This document shows, piece after piece, positions 26,908 through 36,002 of a DNA stretch of 64,000 nucleotides. The stretch is from Geitlerinema sp. BBD 1991-9. Lineage in GTDB: Bacteria; Cyanobacteriota; Cyanobacteriia; Cyanobacteriales; Geitlerinemataceae. A model generated the notes under the pieces. It was not told the origin of the DNA, ran no database searches, and saw only the letters and a program-made list of their open reading frames with translations. Position 1 is the first letter of the stretch; the number at the start of each line of letters is the position of its first letter. Where the stretch lies: positions 124,001-188,000 of the forward strand of contig LWRO01000008.1 of assembly GCA_001657325.1 (NCBI GenBank), read 5' to 3'. Both the position numbers and the translations under genes were made by a program.

Positions 26908-29517
26908 ATGAGTGTACCGGGGTTGAACGTCACCCTCGATGACAACGATAACGAGTTCGTCGCCACCAACGACGACGATACCGTCTTTGGGGTTGGGGGA
27001 AACGATACTCTCTTCGGATTGTTCGGTCGCGACGTCCTCTCGGGTGATAACGACGACGATCTCGTGTTTGGGGGAGGCGACAACGATGCCATCTCGGGCG
27101 GTGCGGGCAACGACTGGCTTTCCGGTGAAGACGGCGACGATGCCATCGGCGGCAACAGTGGCGACGATACGATCTTCGGCAGTAACGGTAACGATCTCCT
27201 CGCCGGCAATACAGGGATCGATCGAATTTTTGGCGAATCTGGCAGCGATCGAGTGTTTGGGGGGAGAGATAACGACTTTCTCTTTGGTGGCAACGACGAC
27301 GACTTCGTGCGGGGAGAAGACGGCAGCGACACCCTCGACGGTGAAAGCGGTAACGATGTCGTCTCGGGCGGACTCGAAAGCGATTTTCTCTTTGGCAGTG
27401 CGGGGCAAGACACGATCCTCGGAGGAGTCGGCGACGACCAAATCAATGCCGGGCCGGACGATGACGCGGTTTTTGGAGAGGACGGCAACGACCTCCTGTC
27501 TGGCAACCAGGGCAACGATATGCTCTCCGGTAGCCTCGGTAACGACAGTATCTTTGCCGGTCAAGGAAACGATACAGCCAGCGGCAACGGCGGCAACGAT
27601 TTTATCTTCGGCGATACCGGCAGCGACGTTCTCTCGGGGAACGACGGCAGCGATACCATTTCCGGTAACGTCGGCGACGATCTCATCGTCGGCGGACTTG
27701 ACGAAGACATCCTCGTTGGCGGACAAGACGACGACACCCTTTCGGGCGACGATGGCAACGATACCGTAACGGGTGACACCGGAAGCGATCTCCTGGGAGG
27801 TGGAGAGGGCGACGATAGCGTGATGGCAGGAGACGGTGACGATGTTGTTGCGGGAAATACTGGCGCGGATACCCTGTTCGGCGGAGAAGGCAGCGATTTT
27901 ATTGCGGGCGGACAGGGAAACGATCGAATCCTCGGTGAAGGTGGGAACGACACCCTAAGTGGAGGTGCGGGTGCGGATGTGTTCGCCCTCATCGACGAAG
28001 CGGGTAGTGCTGACACGATTCTCGATTTCAACACCGCCGAAGGCGACAAAATGCTCCTCGGGGGCGGTTTGATGTTCGACGATCTCACGATCGAGCAAGG
28101 GAACGGTTTCTTCGTCAACGACACCATTATCACGCGCCAAGGTTCGGATTCCGTCCTCGCAGTTCTCAAAGGCGTTCCGGCAAGCAACATCACGGAAGAT
28201 ACCTTTAACCCCGATGTCGAGGTTCCAGATAGCGACGGCGACCAATCCGCCGATCCCGATGCCAACCTCAGTGAAACCCCCAAATTGCGCGGCGCCGAAC
28301 TGCTCGTTGCGAACGAAGCCAGTGTCATCGGACAGGTGGCCGCGACAAACGCGACGAGTTTCACAGTCACGAGTGTTGAAACGGATGACGGGGATACGGT
28401 CAACAACGCGATCGAGATCGACAGCCAGGGCAACATCACCCTAACGGCGACGGGGGCGAGTGCCCTTAACGATAATACGGTCGAATTTATCGATGTCGCG
28501 ATCGAAACGAATAATAATAATTCCGGCACGATTCGCATTTACGGCAGTATTTCCGACGCACTCGACGATAGCGAAATCGGAAACGGAACCGATGTCAGTG
28601 TTGGCAACGGGCAGGATACGATTCGCGTTGGGGCGGGCACCTACGACGATAGTTTTGAAATTTCGGAATCCGTAACGCTACTCGGTTCCAACGAGGGTGT
28701 CAGCGGTACGAGTAGCAATCGCGAGGACGAAGCGACAATCTCGGCAACGATCGAAATTTCCAGTGCTACGGTTACCCTCGACGGACTGCGTTTCACGGCT
28801 GATGTGGATGCAGACAACACGGGCAACACGCTCGTCGTTCAAAACAGCGTCTTTAGTGGCGCGGGACTCAGCGTTCGTCCCAGCCAAACCCGTACGGGCG
28901 TTCAGGTACAAAACAACGAGTTTTCAAACGTCGACGGTACGGCGATCTCGCTACAAAATCTCGAGACGGGTACCATTAACAACAACTCGATCGACGTTAA
29001 CGATGCGTCTGCTAGTAGCGACGGTATTGTGGCCGACAGCATTACGGGAACGAGTCTTTCTAACAACCAAATTTCAATGCCGGCAGGCGGTGGTTCGGGC
29101 ATTCAAGTCAGCGGCTCCACCAATTCCAATACGCCAGCATCGGATATTACGATTTCCGGAAACACCATTGCTGGTAGTAATGGTGCGGGAACGGCTACAA
29201 CTGACGGCGGCATTACGTTACAAAATGGGAACTTTGACAACCTCCGTATCACCGACAATACGGTCAGTGGTTTCAGTGCGGCTTCAACAACCGGTTCGTT
29301 GCTACTCGTACAAGGGACAGAAATTCCCGATGCCAACGAACTGACGATTACGGATAACGTTTTTGCTGCCGACTCTCCCGGTTTGTCTATCTATAGCAAT
29401 ACGGCATCGGGCGAAGCACCTTCACTGACCGTTCGGGACAACTTTTCGGCCGGTGGTACGGCGTTAACACAAGCCAATGTGGGATCTGCGGGAAATACGA
29501 ATTTCGTTCTGACCTGA
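26908..29517 (+). CDS. RTX calcium-binding protein with C-terminal beta helix
   Basis: 869-aa acidic secreted protein. Residues about 10-365 are uninterrupted RTX nonapeptides (GGxGxDxxx type) that form a calcium-bound beta roll; a spacer (about 365-560) leads to a right-handed parallel beta-helix (about 560-869) with runs such as NNSIDVNDASASSDGI and repeated N-rich turns, similar to pectate-lyase-like surface proteins. There is no signal peptide, consistent with type I secretion. No enzyme active site was recognised. The antisense frames over the RTX part are also open, an artefact of the repeat. A surface-layer or adhesion role is plausible. Confidence 0.88.
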   Translation: MSVPGLNVTLDDNDNEFVATNDDDTVFGVGGNDTLFGLFGRDVLSGDNDDDLVFGGGDNDAISGGAGNDWLSGEDGDDAIGGNSGDDTIFGSNGNDLLAGNTGIDRIFGESGSDRVFGGRDNDFLFGGNDDDFVRGEDGSDTLDGESGNDVVSGGLESDFLFGSAGQDTILGGVGDDQINAGPDDDAVFGEDGNDLLSGNQGNDMLSGSLGNDSIFAGQGNDTASGNGGNDFIFGDTGSDVLSGNDGSDTISGNVGDDLIVGGLDEDILVGGQDDDTLSGDDGNDTVTGDTGSDLLGGGEGDDSVMAGDGDDVVAGNTGADTLFGGEGSDFIAGGQGNDRILGEGGNDTLSGGAGADVFALIDEAGSADTILDFNTAEGDKMLLGGGLMFDDLTIEQGNGFFVNDTIITRQGSDSVLAVLKGVPASNITEDTFNPDVEVPDSDGDQSADPDANLSETPKLRGAELLVANEASVIGQVAATNATSFTVTSVETDDGDTVNNAIEIDSQGNITLTATGASALNDNTVEFIDVAIETNNNNSGTIRIYGSISDALDDSEIGNGTDVSVGNGQDTIRVGAGTYDDSFEISESVTLLGSNEGVSGTSSNREDEATISATIEISSATVTLDGLRFTADVDADNTGNTLVVQNSVFSGAGLSVRPSQTRTGVQVQNNEFSNVDGTAISLQNLETGTINNNSIDVNDASASSDGIVADSITGTSLSNNQISMPAGGGSGIQVSGSTNSNTPASDITISGNTIAGSNGAGTATTDGGITLQNGNFDNLRITDNTVSGFSAASTTGSLLLVQGTEIPDANELTITDNVFAADSPGLSIYSNTASGEAPSLTVRDNFSAGGTALTQANVGSAGNTNFVLT

Positions 29518-29695
29518 TTTTCCCCAAAACACCTGAATTCCCTGGAGGTTTGTTGGGTTTCTCGGTATACAGTACAGTAGGGTGTGACGCGGGTGAAACA
29601 GTGGCCCCACCATCCAACCCAAGAACAGCCCGAATCACATACCGCAGAAGTTGTCTTTCCCAACACCAGTGGTTTTTCTGTTCCGCCCTTCCCAT

Positions 29696-30100
29696 ATGGA
29701 CTCGCAATTCAGCCAACGGCACCCGCTTCGGATTCTGTTAGTAGAAGATAATCGGGTCAATCAAAAGGTTCTCTTACGGCTGTTAAAGCGATTGGGCTAC
29801 GAGGCAGATGTGGCAAACAACGGGCGAGAAGCGGTTTCGATCGTGCGCGTTCGAGCTTACGATGTCGTGCTGATGGACGTTCAAATGCCGGAAATGGACG
29901 GTATTGAAGCCACGCGATGCATTTTTGAGGAGTGGCCGCCCGAACAGCGGCCGCAGATTGTTGCGGTGACAGCTAATGCGATGCCGGAAAATGAGGTGGC
30001 GTGTCGGAATGTCGGAATGATGGATTTCGTGACGAAACCCGTTAGTCTCGAAGCGATCGCGCTCGTTCTCAATCGGTGTCAGCCGATTAAGGGACGGTGA
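29696..30100 (+). CDS. Single-domain response regulator (CheY-like receiver)
   Basis: 134-aa protein made of one receiver domain. The phospho-acceptor Asp is in VVLMDVQMPEMDG, the acidic pair is LLVEDNRVNQ near the N terminus, the switch Thr is in VAVTANA and the Lys is in DFVTKPV. The VNQKVLLRLL segment is typical of receivers that follow hybrid histidine kinases. No output domain or adjacent kinase is encoded, so it acts as a stand-alone phosphoreceiver with an unknown partner. The ATG at 29696 has a weak ribosome-binding context; an in-frame TTG at 29651 is less likely. Confidence 0.88.
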   Translation: MDSQFSQRHPLRILLVEDNRVNQKVLLRLLKRLGYEADVANNGREAVSIVRVRAYDVVLMDVQMPEMDGIEATRCIFEEWPPEQRPQIVAVTANAMPENEVACRNVGMMDFVTKPVSLEAIALVLNRCQPIKGR

Positions 30101-30185
30101 TGCGGTCAGGAGGTGATGAGATGATGAGATATGAGATCGTGTTTCCTGACTTCCCACTCTCCTATTCCCGATTCCCCACTCCCCT

Positions 30186-31997
30186 TCAATCCCCAGTTCG
30201 ATATCGATCGAGTAGGTTGGGGATGTCGTCGTAGCCGTCGATGCCGATGAGGGCAACGATCGAGGTACGATTGCGCTCTAACTCAGCGCGAAAGGCTTCT
30301 TCGCCGAGTTGCCCTTGTAAAATCGCGAGCAATCCCGCTGCTTGTTTCCACTCGCTGGCGCGAATTCGATCGAGAAAATAGGCGGCGACACTGCCAGTCC
30401 CGATCGCGCGTTCTGTATCTTGTAGGTTGTAATACGCCTCGGCTAGAGCGGCAAAGTTTAAACCTTGTAAATATAAGTCTCCAGACGCTTGAGCGGCGGC
30501 GAGTCCTTTTTCTAAATACGGGATGGCGCTCGAGGGACGTTCTAACAGGATGTAAGCCAGTCCCAAGCTGTAAGCGCACAGCGCCAAACTTTGACGGTCT
30601 TCGAGTTTTTCCGATTGTGTTAACCCTTGTTGCAGGTATTCGATCGATCCTTGCGAGGTATCTTCGTCCAAGCGTTCGAGCTGTTGTGCCGAAAGGATTT
30701 GACTGTATCCCAAATTGGCTAAGGCGTTCGCGGCTCCCAATCGATCGCCGACTTGTCGGGCGAGTACCAACGCTCGCTGACTCAGAGCGCTGGCTTCGGT
30801 ATAGTCTTTCGCGGCAGCGTTCAAACGGCTGAGGTGATTGTAACTGGCGATTTCACAGCGTCGATCGCCGGCTTGCTGTGCGATCGACAGTGCCTCTTCG
30901 TGAAACTCGATCGCTCGCTCGAGATTGCCGATCGCCCGCTGCGAGTAGCCTAACAGGGTGAGAATTCGGGCTTTTTCCTGAGTTCCCTCAACTCGTTTCA
31001 AGGGAAGTTCGAGATATTCCAAGGTATTTTCCAGATATTCCCCGGAAAAAGAGGCAAAAACGCCACCGTATAACGGGAACGTCTCGCGACGGGCAAAGGT
31101 TCGCAGAACTTGCAACGCCATCTGAAAACAAGCGTCGGCGAGAATCGGACGACTGGCGAACCCGTCGGAAAGCTGACACCAAATCGAAGCAAAGACTAAA
31201 AACGTACTGACCGAAAGCTGTTTGCCGGTTTTCGCACTGTAGGGTTGTCGATCGAACCAGGTGACGAGTCCCCGTTGCAACCCCTGCAATACGACGGCTA
31301 ACTCGAGGGTCGCCTGCCAGCTTAAATCGGTATGACGGCTGGCCAGTTCGACGATCGACGCGCCCCGAGAGAGGGTTTGAAACAGTTCGCGCGGGAAATA
31401 AGCGTCTGTTTTTTGCGCCCACGAACGCCAAGGCCCCGGTCGTTCCTCGGTTCCGCCGAACCCGATGCTGCTGCGGGTTTCGTACATCCAACTTATCAAA
31501 TCGCCTTCGAGTTGGGCGAAATGATTTAAGCCGTCGTCGAGTCCGCTGGCTAACTGTTGGATGTATCCGTCGTCTCGGGCTTCTGCGTTGAGCGATTTTG
31601 CCAGTTGGCGCAATTGTTCGCCCGTCCACGATCGATCTTGATTGGGATCGATCGTACCTAACAACGCAGCTAATCGATCGTCCGGTTCTGCAGCGAGGAT
31701 CGATCGAACCGCCGACGACACCATCGCCGTATCGCGATTGTCTTTCTGCCAGCGTTCCCACTGTTTTTGAATGGTTTGTAACGCGCGCAAAATGCGACTG
31801 GCTTTAGTTTGGGTATTTAAAGCCGATTCGGTGGATTCAAGGCGTTCGGCGAGAGCGGACTCGAAAAGTTCCCCCGTTCCCGGCCGAATTTCCCGCACGA
31901 GTCGTTGATAAATTTGCTCGGGCGATCGAATTCGCCCCGCAAGCGTACTTTCGACGAGTTTATCGATAACAGAAAAATAGCGATCTCGATCGGACAT
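30186..31997 (-). CDS. TPR-repeat protein, unknown function
   Basis: 603-aa soluble protein. The N-terminal 200 residues are helical and Glu/Arg-rich (SDRDRYFSVIDKLVESTLAG), and the C-terminal part (about 340-570) holds at least five TPR motifs, for example GNLERAIEFHEEALSIAQQA, SALSQRALVLARQVGDRLGA and SSAIPYLEKGLAAAQASGD. This arrangement occurs in many cyanobacterial proteins thought to mediate protein-protein contacts. No catalytic domain or signal peptide. It is convergent with the receiver gene and precedes the 32.1-kb exported protein gene on the same strand. Confidence 0.8.
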   Translation of the reverse strand: MSDRDRYFSVIDKLVESTLAGRIRSPEQIYQRLVREIRPGTGELFESALAERLESTESALNTQTKASRILRALQTIQKQWERWQKDNRDTAMVSSAVRSILAAEPDDRLAALLGTIDPNQDRSWTGEQLRQLAKSLNAEARDDGYIQQLASGLDDGLNHFAQLEGDLISWMYETRSSIGFGGTEERPGPWRSWAQKTDAYFPRELFQTLSRGASIVELASRHTDLSWQATLELAVVLQGLQRGLVTWFDRQPYSAKTGKQLSVSTFLVFASIWCQLSDGFASRPILADACFQMALQVLRTFARRETFPLYGGVFASFSGEYLENTLEYLELPLKRVEGTQEKARILTLLGYSQRAIGNLERAIEFHEEALSIAQQAGDRRCEIASYNHLSRLNAAAKDYTEASALSQRALVLARQVGDRLGAANALANLGYSQILSAQQLERLDEDTSQGSIEYLQQGLTQSEKLEDRQSLALCAYSLGLAYILLERPSSAIPYLEKGLAAAQASGDLYLQGLNFAALAEAYYNLQDTERAIGTGSVAAYFLDRIRASEWKQAAGLLAILQGQLGEEAFRAELERNRTSIVALIGIDGYDDIPNLLDRYRTGD

Positions 31998-32111
31998 TTC
32001 AGGAAATCGGAAATAGAGGTTGGGGACTTAGGCCGTGAACGAGGTCTCCTCGCCCCTCCATTTTCTCATCATCACCTCACCTCATCACCTCTTAATCTTC
32101 TAATCTCCCCA

Positions 32112-32747
32112 TCACGGCAGCAATAGTTCTGCATCTCCAGGCTGAGGCAGTCTGGGAACGTTGCGGCTTGACGGCTCGGTTTCGGTGTTTTCCGCTGGAG
32201 AGACTTCTGCGACATTGCCACTGGCTTGTCGTTCGAGTAGGGCGAGATAGTTGGGATAGAACAGACTCACCAGCACGTGAACGAGGTCGTCTCGTTGTTG
32301 GCGGGTTAAGCTGCGAATTGCCTCTCGATCGCCTTCCATGGGGTTGACGTCCAGCGTATCGTAACTGGGATACACGGCTTCATTCATCAAATCGTTCGCG
32401 CCCAAATAGTCAGCGAGGGTGAGTTTCCAGTCGAGGCGGTATTGGAACGGACGACCTTTAACGTAGAGGTGATAGCGAATTAAACGTCTGATGAGGGTGT
32501 TGTTTTCGGCAACTTCACCCGTTTCGAGGTAAGTATATTGGTTTTCTAACGGTAAGTCGGGCAGAATTTCATAAACCTCCTGCCACATGTCGTTCGTCCG
32601 AGTCGGTCGTTGGGCGACGATTGCCCGATTGTTATCCCGACGGTTTACGGGGTGAGATGCGACTTCGTCGGCTGCTTTGGCACCGATAACCGTTAATGCC
32701 ATGACGCAGAGAAAGACAACGAGGAAACTAACGAGTCGAGTTTTCAT
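32112..32747 (-). CDS. Exported protein, unknown function
   Basis: 211-aa protein with an N-terminal signal peptide (MKTRLVSFLVVFLCVMALT, cleavage near AKAADE). The mature part contains the segment DMWQEVYEILPDLPLENQYT and a Tyr/Leu-rich middle, with a Pro/Glu-rich low-complexity tail. I do not recognise the family. It follows rpoZ by about 130 bp on the same strand and may share its transcript. A periplasmic location is inferred from the signal peptide only. Confidence 0.7.
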   Translation of the reverse strand: MKTRLVSFLVVFLCVMALTVIGAKAADEVASHPVNRRDNNRAIVAQRPTRTNDMWQEVYEILPDLPLENQYTYLETGEVAENNTLIRRLIRYHLYVKGRPFQYRLDWKLTLADYLGANDLMNEAVYPSYDTLDVNPMEGDREAIRSLTRQQRDDLVHVLVSLFYPNYLALLERQASGNVAEVSPAENTETEPSSRNVPRLPQPGDAELLLP

Positions 32748-32876
32748 AACCTTAAAATTGGCGACGAGGGAGATCGAAGACCTCTTGACGACCGTTCGAT
32801 CTCCCGTCGATCGAATATTGCTAATGTCCGATTTTAAGATCTGACGAATCGTTCAGATCCATTGTTCGATCGAACC

Positions 32877-33110
32877 TCAAACGTTATCGCCGATAATTTC
32901 CGGTTGCGTGAGTTCGTCAGACATTTCGACGATCGCCCGCACGATCGGCTTCATTCCAGCTTCTTCGAGATTGTCGAAATCTTCGTAGCGGCGGCGTTTG
33001 GCCCGATTTGCCACTTGCACGGTAATGCGGTAGCGATTCGACGCAGCATCGACCAGTTCTTCGGCTCGGCGCATGAGATGGGTTGTATCGACAGTGTTGC
33101 GTTTTTGCAT
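32877..33110 (-). CDS. rpoZ: RNA polymerase omega subunit
   Basis: 77-aa omega subunit, which helps assemble RNA polymerase and, in cyanobacteria, influences recruitment of the primary sigma factor. The blocks [20 protein letters not shown] and [17 protein letters not shown] are almost diagnostic of cyanobacterial omega, as is the C-terminal [10 protein letters not shown]. Length is normal. The region just upstream carries a short tandem repeat. Confidence 0.95.
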   Translation of the reverse strand: MQKRNTVDTTHLMRRAEELVDAASNRYRITVQVANRAKRRRYEDFDNLEEAGMKPIVRAIVEMSDELTQPEIIGDNV

Positions 33111-33150
33111 GGAGTTGCTCGAAAACCTCGCGTATCAGTTTTAGATCTTA

Positions 33151-33244
33151 CAGTCAGCAGTTATCAGTTACCAGTCACCAGTCACCAGTTATCAGTTATC
33201 AGTTACCAGTCACCAGTCACCAGTCACCAGTTATCAGTTACCAG
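33151..33244. repeat. Short tandem repeat block of agtTAtC/agtcacc units
   Basis: A run of 7-bp units (agttatc, agttacc, agtcacc) between rpoZ and the QueD-like gene. It is the short tandemly repeated type common in cyanobacterial intergenic DNA. A related array lies at 45541-45603. Confidence 0.85.
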
Positions 33245-33261
33245 TGACAACTGTCTTTAAT

Positions 33262-34089
33262 CTACACGTTTGATTTTTGGCTGGTGACTGTACAAGTATT
33301 GCCGGGGCTTTCGATGAGTTTGACCTGATGGAGTTCTGCCCCTAACTCGTGGATGGGATCTTGGAGGAGATCGCGAATGTAAATGGCAAAATTCTCGTTC
33401 GTGGGAACGACGTTTTTGAAATAGGGAATATCTTCGTTGAGAAATGTATGGTCGAACGGTTCGGCTACTCGATCGTCGATAAGTTGCATTAACTGACCTA
33501 AATCGACGAGCATTCCCGTACGACGGTCGATTTCACCCTTAACTGTCACTTCAACATGGTAGTTGTGACCGTGTCCGTGAGGATGGGCGCATTTCCCGTA
33601 AATGGCGTAATTTTCTTCGTCACTCGCTTCGGGAATTGCCAAGCGGTGGGCGGCGCTAAAGTGCGTTCGCGTGGTCAAATGCGCTTCCCAACCGTCCCCG
33701 AAATAGTCCGCCCATAAATCCGGATGCTCGAAGAGTTGAATTTGCACGAGGGGAAGGTGCGGTTTAAGACGATTCCAGATGACTCGCGCTGCGTTTTCCG
33801 TCGTTGGGAGTGTCTTTTGGAACTCTTCCCAGACTTCGTTGAGAAATGAAAAGTCTAACTGACTGGTGACTTCTCGTTTGATGTCGTGTTTGATATCGGA
33901 CAGGTTTAGCACCATCCCGTATTCGTCGAGTTGTCCTGCCATGGAGACGTAGAGGACGTAGTTATGGCCGTGGCCGTTGGCTCTGGCGCAAGCGCCGAAC
34001 TGCTGGAAGTTCTCAGTTTCGCTCAGTTCGGGAAGCCAATATCGGTGGCTTGCTGAAAATTGCGCTCGACGGTTGATAATGCAGTCCAT
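33262..34089 (-). CDS. Two-domain 6-carboxytetrahydropterin/6-pyruvoyl-tetrahydropterin synthase family protein
   Basis: 275-aa protein formed by two tandem PTPS/QueD T-fold domains (about 1-130 and 135-270). Each half keeps the zinc histidines and catalytic Cys: FSASHRYW with C33 and NGHGHNY in the first, FSAAHRLA with GKCAHPHGHGHNY in the second. Most QueD enzymes are single-domain, about 120-140 aa. The likely role is a pterin step in queuosine or another deazapurine/pterin pathway; which one cannot be told as no other que or pterin gene is adjacent. Confidence 0.85.
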   Translation of the reverse strand: MDCIINRRAQFSASHRYWLPELSETENFQQFGACARANGHGHNYVLYVSMAGQLDEYGMVLNLSDIKHDIKREVTSQLDFSFLNEVWEEFQKTLPTTENAARVIWNRLKPHLPLVQIQLFEHPDLWADYFGDGWEAHLTTRTHFSAAHRLAIPEASDEENYAIYGKCAHPHGHGHNYHVEVTVKGEIDRRTGMLVDLGQLMQLIDDRVAEPFDHTFLNEDIPYFKNVVPTNENFAIYIRDLLQDPIHELGAELHQVKLIESPGNTCTVTSQKSNV

Positions 34090-34563
34090 GTCTTCGATCG
34101 CGTGTGAAGTTCTGTTAAGGTCACTTCATTGTATCTTGGGATTTTTGACCTTGCGGCTGGCTCTTGCGTTGCGATGCAATCGGTACTCGATGCAATCGCA
34201 ACCTGTAAGCCTCAAAAATGTGTGGTGACAAGCCGGTACAACGATGTCACGACTGGCTAAAAAAAGCTGAAAGCAACAGTCGATCGAGACACGACAACTG
34301 GCTGCTATTCTCCCACAACAGAAAAGTCGACTGATTGCCCTCGAAGGTGAAGGAAACTCCGCAAGTGCGGGAACACTGTGATTTACGCCCGATCGATGCT
34401 AGGAGACTGTGGCTTCTATCGGATATTGACCACCACTTCCCCCAATCTTGTTTATCGGAGACAGGTGTTTGTCTCGATCGATTCGTCAACTGACCAACTC
34501 GAACCGACGGGAGAACGAATTTTGTCAGGTGAAATTTAGGTATTTGTATTTCGAGTTACCGAT
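34090..34563. other. Boundary region between core genes and the accessory island
   Basis: About 475 bp with no supported gene. ORFs on either strand lack ribosome-binding sites and known motifs. The base composition falls from here leftward-to-right into the A+T-richer island that begins at 34564. Confidence 0.45.
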
Positions 34564-35646
34564 TCAATTCTGGAATGGTATTTCGTTTTCTTTCGATTTC
34601 AAGTACCAATATAAATTGGCAACAGTCATATCAGGAACTTCTTTCCAGTTGGAAGGAGCAAGAGCATAATAGCCCTCTTTTGGAGATCGATCGGCAATGT
34701 AGACCTCGTGTTCCCGCCGTGTTTCTGGGTTCACTGTAAATTTCAGATTGTCGCGTAAAGCATTGAAATGTGATGTTTGCTTCAATGCTTCATATTGTTT
34801 TTGTTCGATGAGTTCGTTTTCGGTTGAAATGTCTACTTCGTCAGAAATACTTTCCTCCGAGATTTTTAGATTTATAATCTCATTGAACTCTTCTTTAGAA
34901 GCGGTTTTCAAATAATTAACTTGAGTATGCCATGCTTCGATAATTGGTATATCCTCTATGTAAATTCGCATGAGTTCGGGGTAAATAAAGTCTAGCTCTT
35001 CTTCCGTTTGACAACTCGATATAACGTCGATCGTATCTTTTCTGATATTTTGCCGCAATTGATTCATTTTATTACTAGCTGCATAAAATTCTTTAAGTAG
35101 TATATATATTATTGCAATTGCTTGTTCGATTTGCCAAGCACATTCATAGCGTCTGAGTCGTGCAGGAAAATTGGTTTCTTTTGTATATATTTGTGGATTT
35201 CTGTAGTCTGCCAATACTGTGGCTAGTTCTGAATTGGTGTGTGATAAATGATTTATTCGCGTCTGCGTATTTTCGAGATTCAAGTAGTTTTTTGTTTCAT
35301 TGACTGCTTGTTCAAACCGACCATAAGCTTGCCCTAATATCGTTTTATGGTGGTTAAAATTTACGTCATCTGCAACGCGATCGATTCTCGATTTTATATC
35401 TTCAGACTCTTCGGAGATTTTATTTAAAATTAAAGCCTGAGTTTCTTTGACATCTTTGGCAACATTTTTTAATTCTTTTCGGATTTTGAGTGTTTGATAC
35501 AAATTCACTCCCGATAATGCGGCTCCAGCAAAAGTTCCAATACCGATAACCGCTGTGGTCGCGTGCAAAAGGGCGACGTTACTTTGAAGCGTACCTAACA
35601 TCTGATAGGTTTTCTCGAAGCCCAATTTAGTTTGATGCATCAGCAA
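34564..35646 (-). CDS. Downstream half of a hydrophobic/coiled-coil protein of unknown function (after an in-frame TAA)
   Basis: 360-codon frame that continues, without any shift, the frame of the 35647-35928 ORF across a single TAA at 35647-35649. Its first ATG is at 35640. Residues about 20-50 are hydrophobic (ALLHATTAVIGIGTFAGAAL), followed by a long coiled coil (about 55-105, KIRKELKNVAKDVKETQ) and a helical C-terminal domain. No Shine-Dalgarno precedes the ATG. It is either the second cistron of a two-gene pair or the larger part of one 453-aa protein cut by a nonsense codon. I do not recognise its function. Confidence 0.6.
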   Translation of the reverse strand: MLMHQTKLGFEKTYQMLGTLQSNVALLHATTAVIGIGTFAGAALSGVNLYQTLKIRKELKNVAKDVKETQALILNKISEESEDIKSRIDRVADDVNFNHHKTILGQAYGRFEQAVNETKNYLNLENTQTRINHLSHTNSELATVLADYRNPQIYTKETNFPARLRRYECAWQIEQAIAIIYILLKEFYAASNKMNQLRQNIRKDTIDVISSCQTEEELDFIYPELMRIYIEDIPIIEAWHTQVNYLKTASKEEFNEIINLKISEESISDEVDISTENELIEQKQYEALKQTSHFNALRDNLKFTVNPETRREHEVYIADRSPKEGYYALAPSNWKEVPDMTVANLYWYLKSKENEIPFQN

Positions 35647-35928
35647 TTAATTTTGATGCGCCAAGCCGTCCATCTTTTTGTAAGTTTCCTGAAATCCCAG
35701 ATGATTTTGCACCATCTGAATCGGGCCCATCACGAGCTGAGCGGGAGCAACGATCGATCGGATCGATCGTAGGGAAAATCCGACCGTGGCTTTAGCGATC
35801 TCAGCAATTTTCCCTGTCAAGGCATTTCGTAATATTGGTAACAGTTTTCCGTCTGCTGTCGTTGCTTGAACGAGCTGACCTGCTTGGCGCAACGCTTCGT
35901 TAGCAGCACTGAAACGATAATCCATCAC
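35647..35928 (-). CDS. Upstream half of the hydrophobic protein, ends at in-frame TAA
   Basis: 93-aa frame beginning MMDYRFSAANEALRQAGQLV and ending LGFQETYKKMDGLAHQN at TAA. The segment LGF-x2-TY recurs 20 codons into the next ORF (LGFEKTYQML), and the DNA around the stop repeats CATCAAAmTwAATTG, so a short duplication spans the junction. Hydrophobic stretch near residues 50-75 may be membrane-associated. It diverges from the coiled-coil gene at 36003 with 74 bp between starts, including a TATAAT. Confidence 0.6.
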   Translation of the reverse strand: MMDYRFSAANEALRQAGQLVQATTADGKLLPILRNALTGKIAEIAKATVGFSLRSIRSIVAPAQLVMGPIQMVQNHLGFQETYKKMDGLAHQN

Positions 35929-36002
35929 AGTTGCCCTTTAATCTAGCGATTCTATAATACTTATTGTATTCTAGATTGGTAGTTGTAAGAAGTGCCACAA
36001 TC

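Noticed and set aside
26809-27726. Long leftward ORF (305 codons) antisense to the RTX repeats
   Set aside because: It mirrors the GGxGxDxxx repeat in another frame, has no ribosome-binding site and gives a low-complexity Val/Glu product. The same holds for 27561-28538.
33151-33244. Possible CRISPR array
   Set aside because: The units are 7 bp and contiguous, with no unique spacers of constant length and no cas genes.
34247-34489. Leftward ORF at the island edge
   Set aside because: No ribosome-binding site, no recognisable domain, composition of random DNA.
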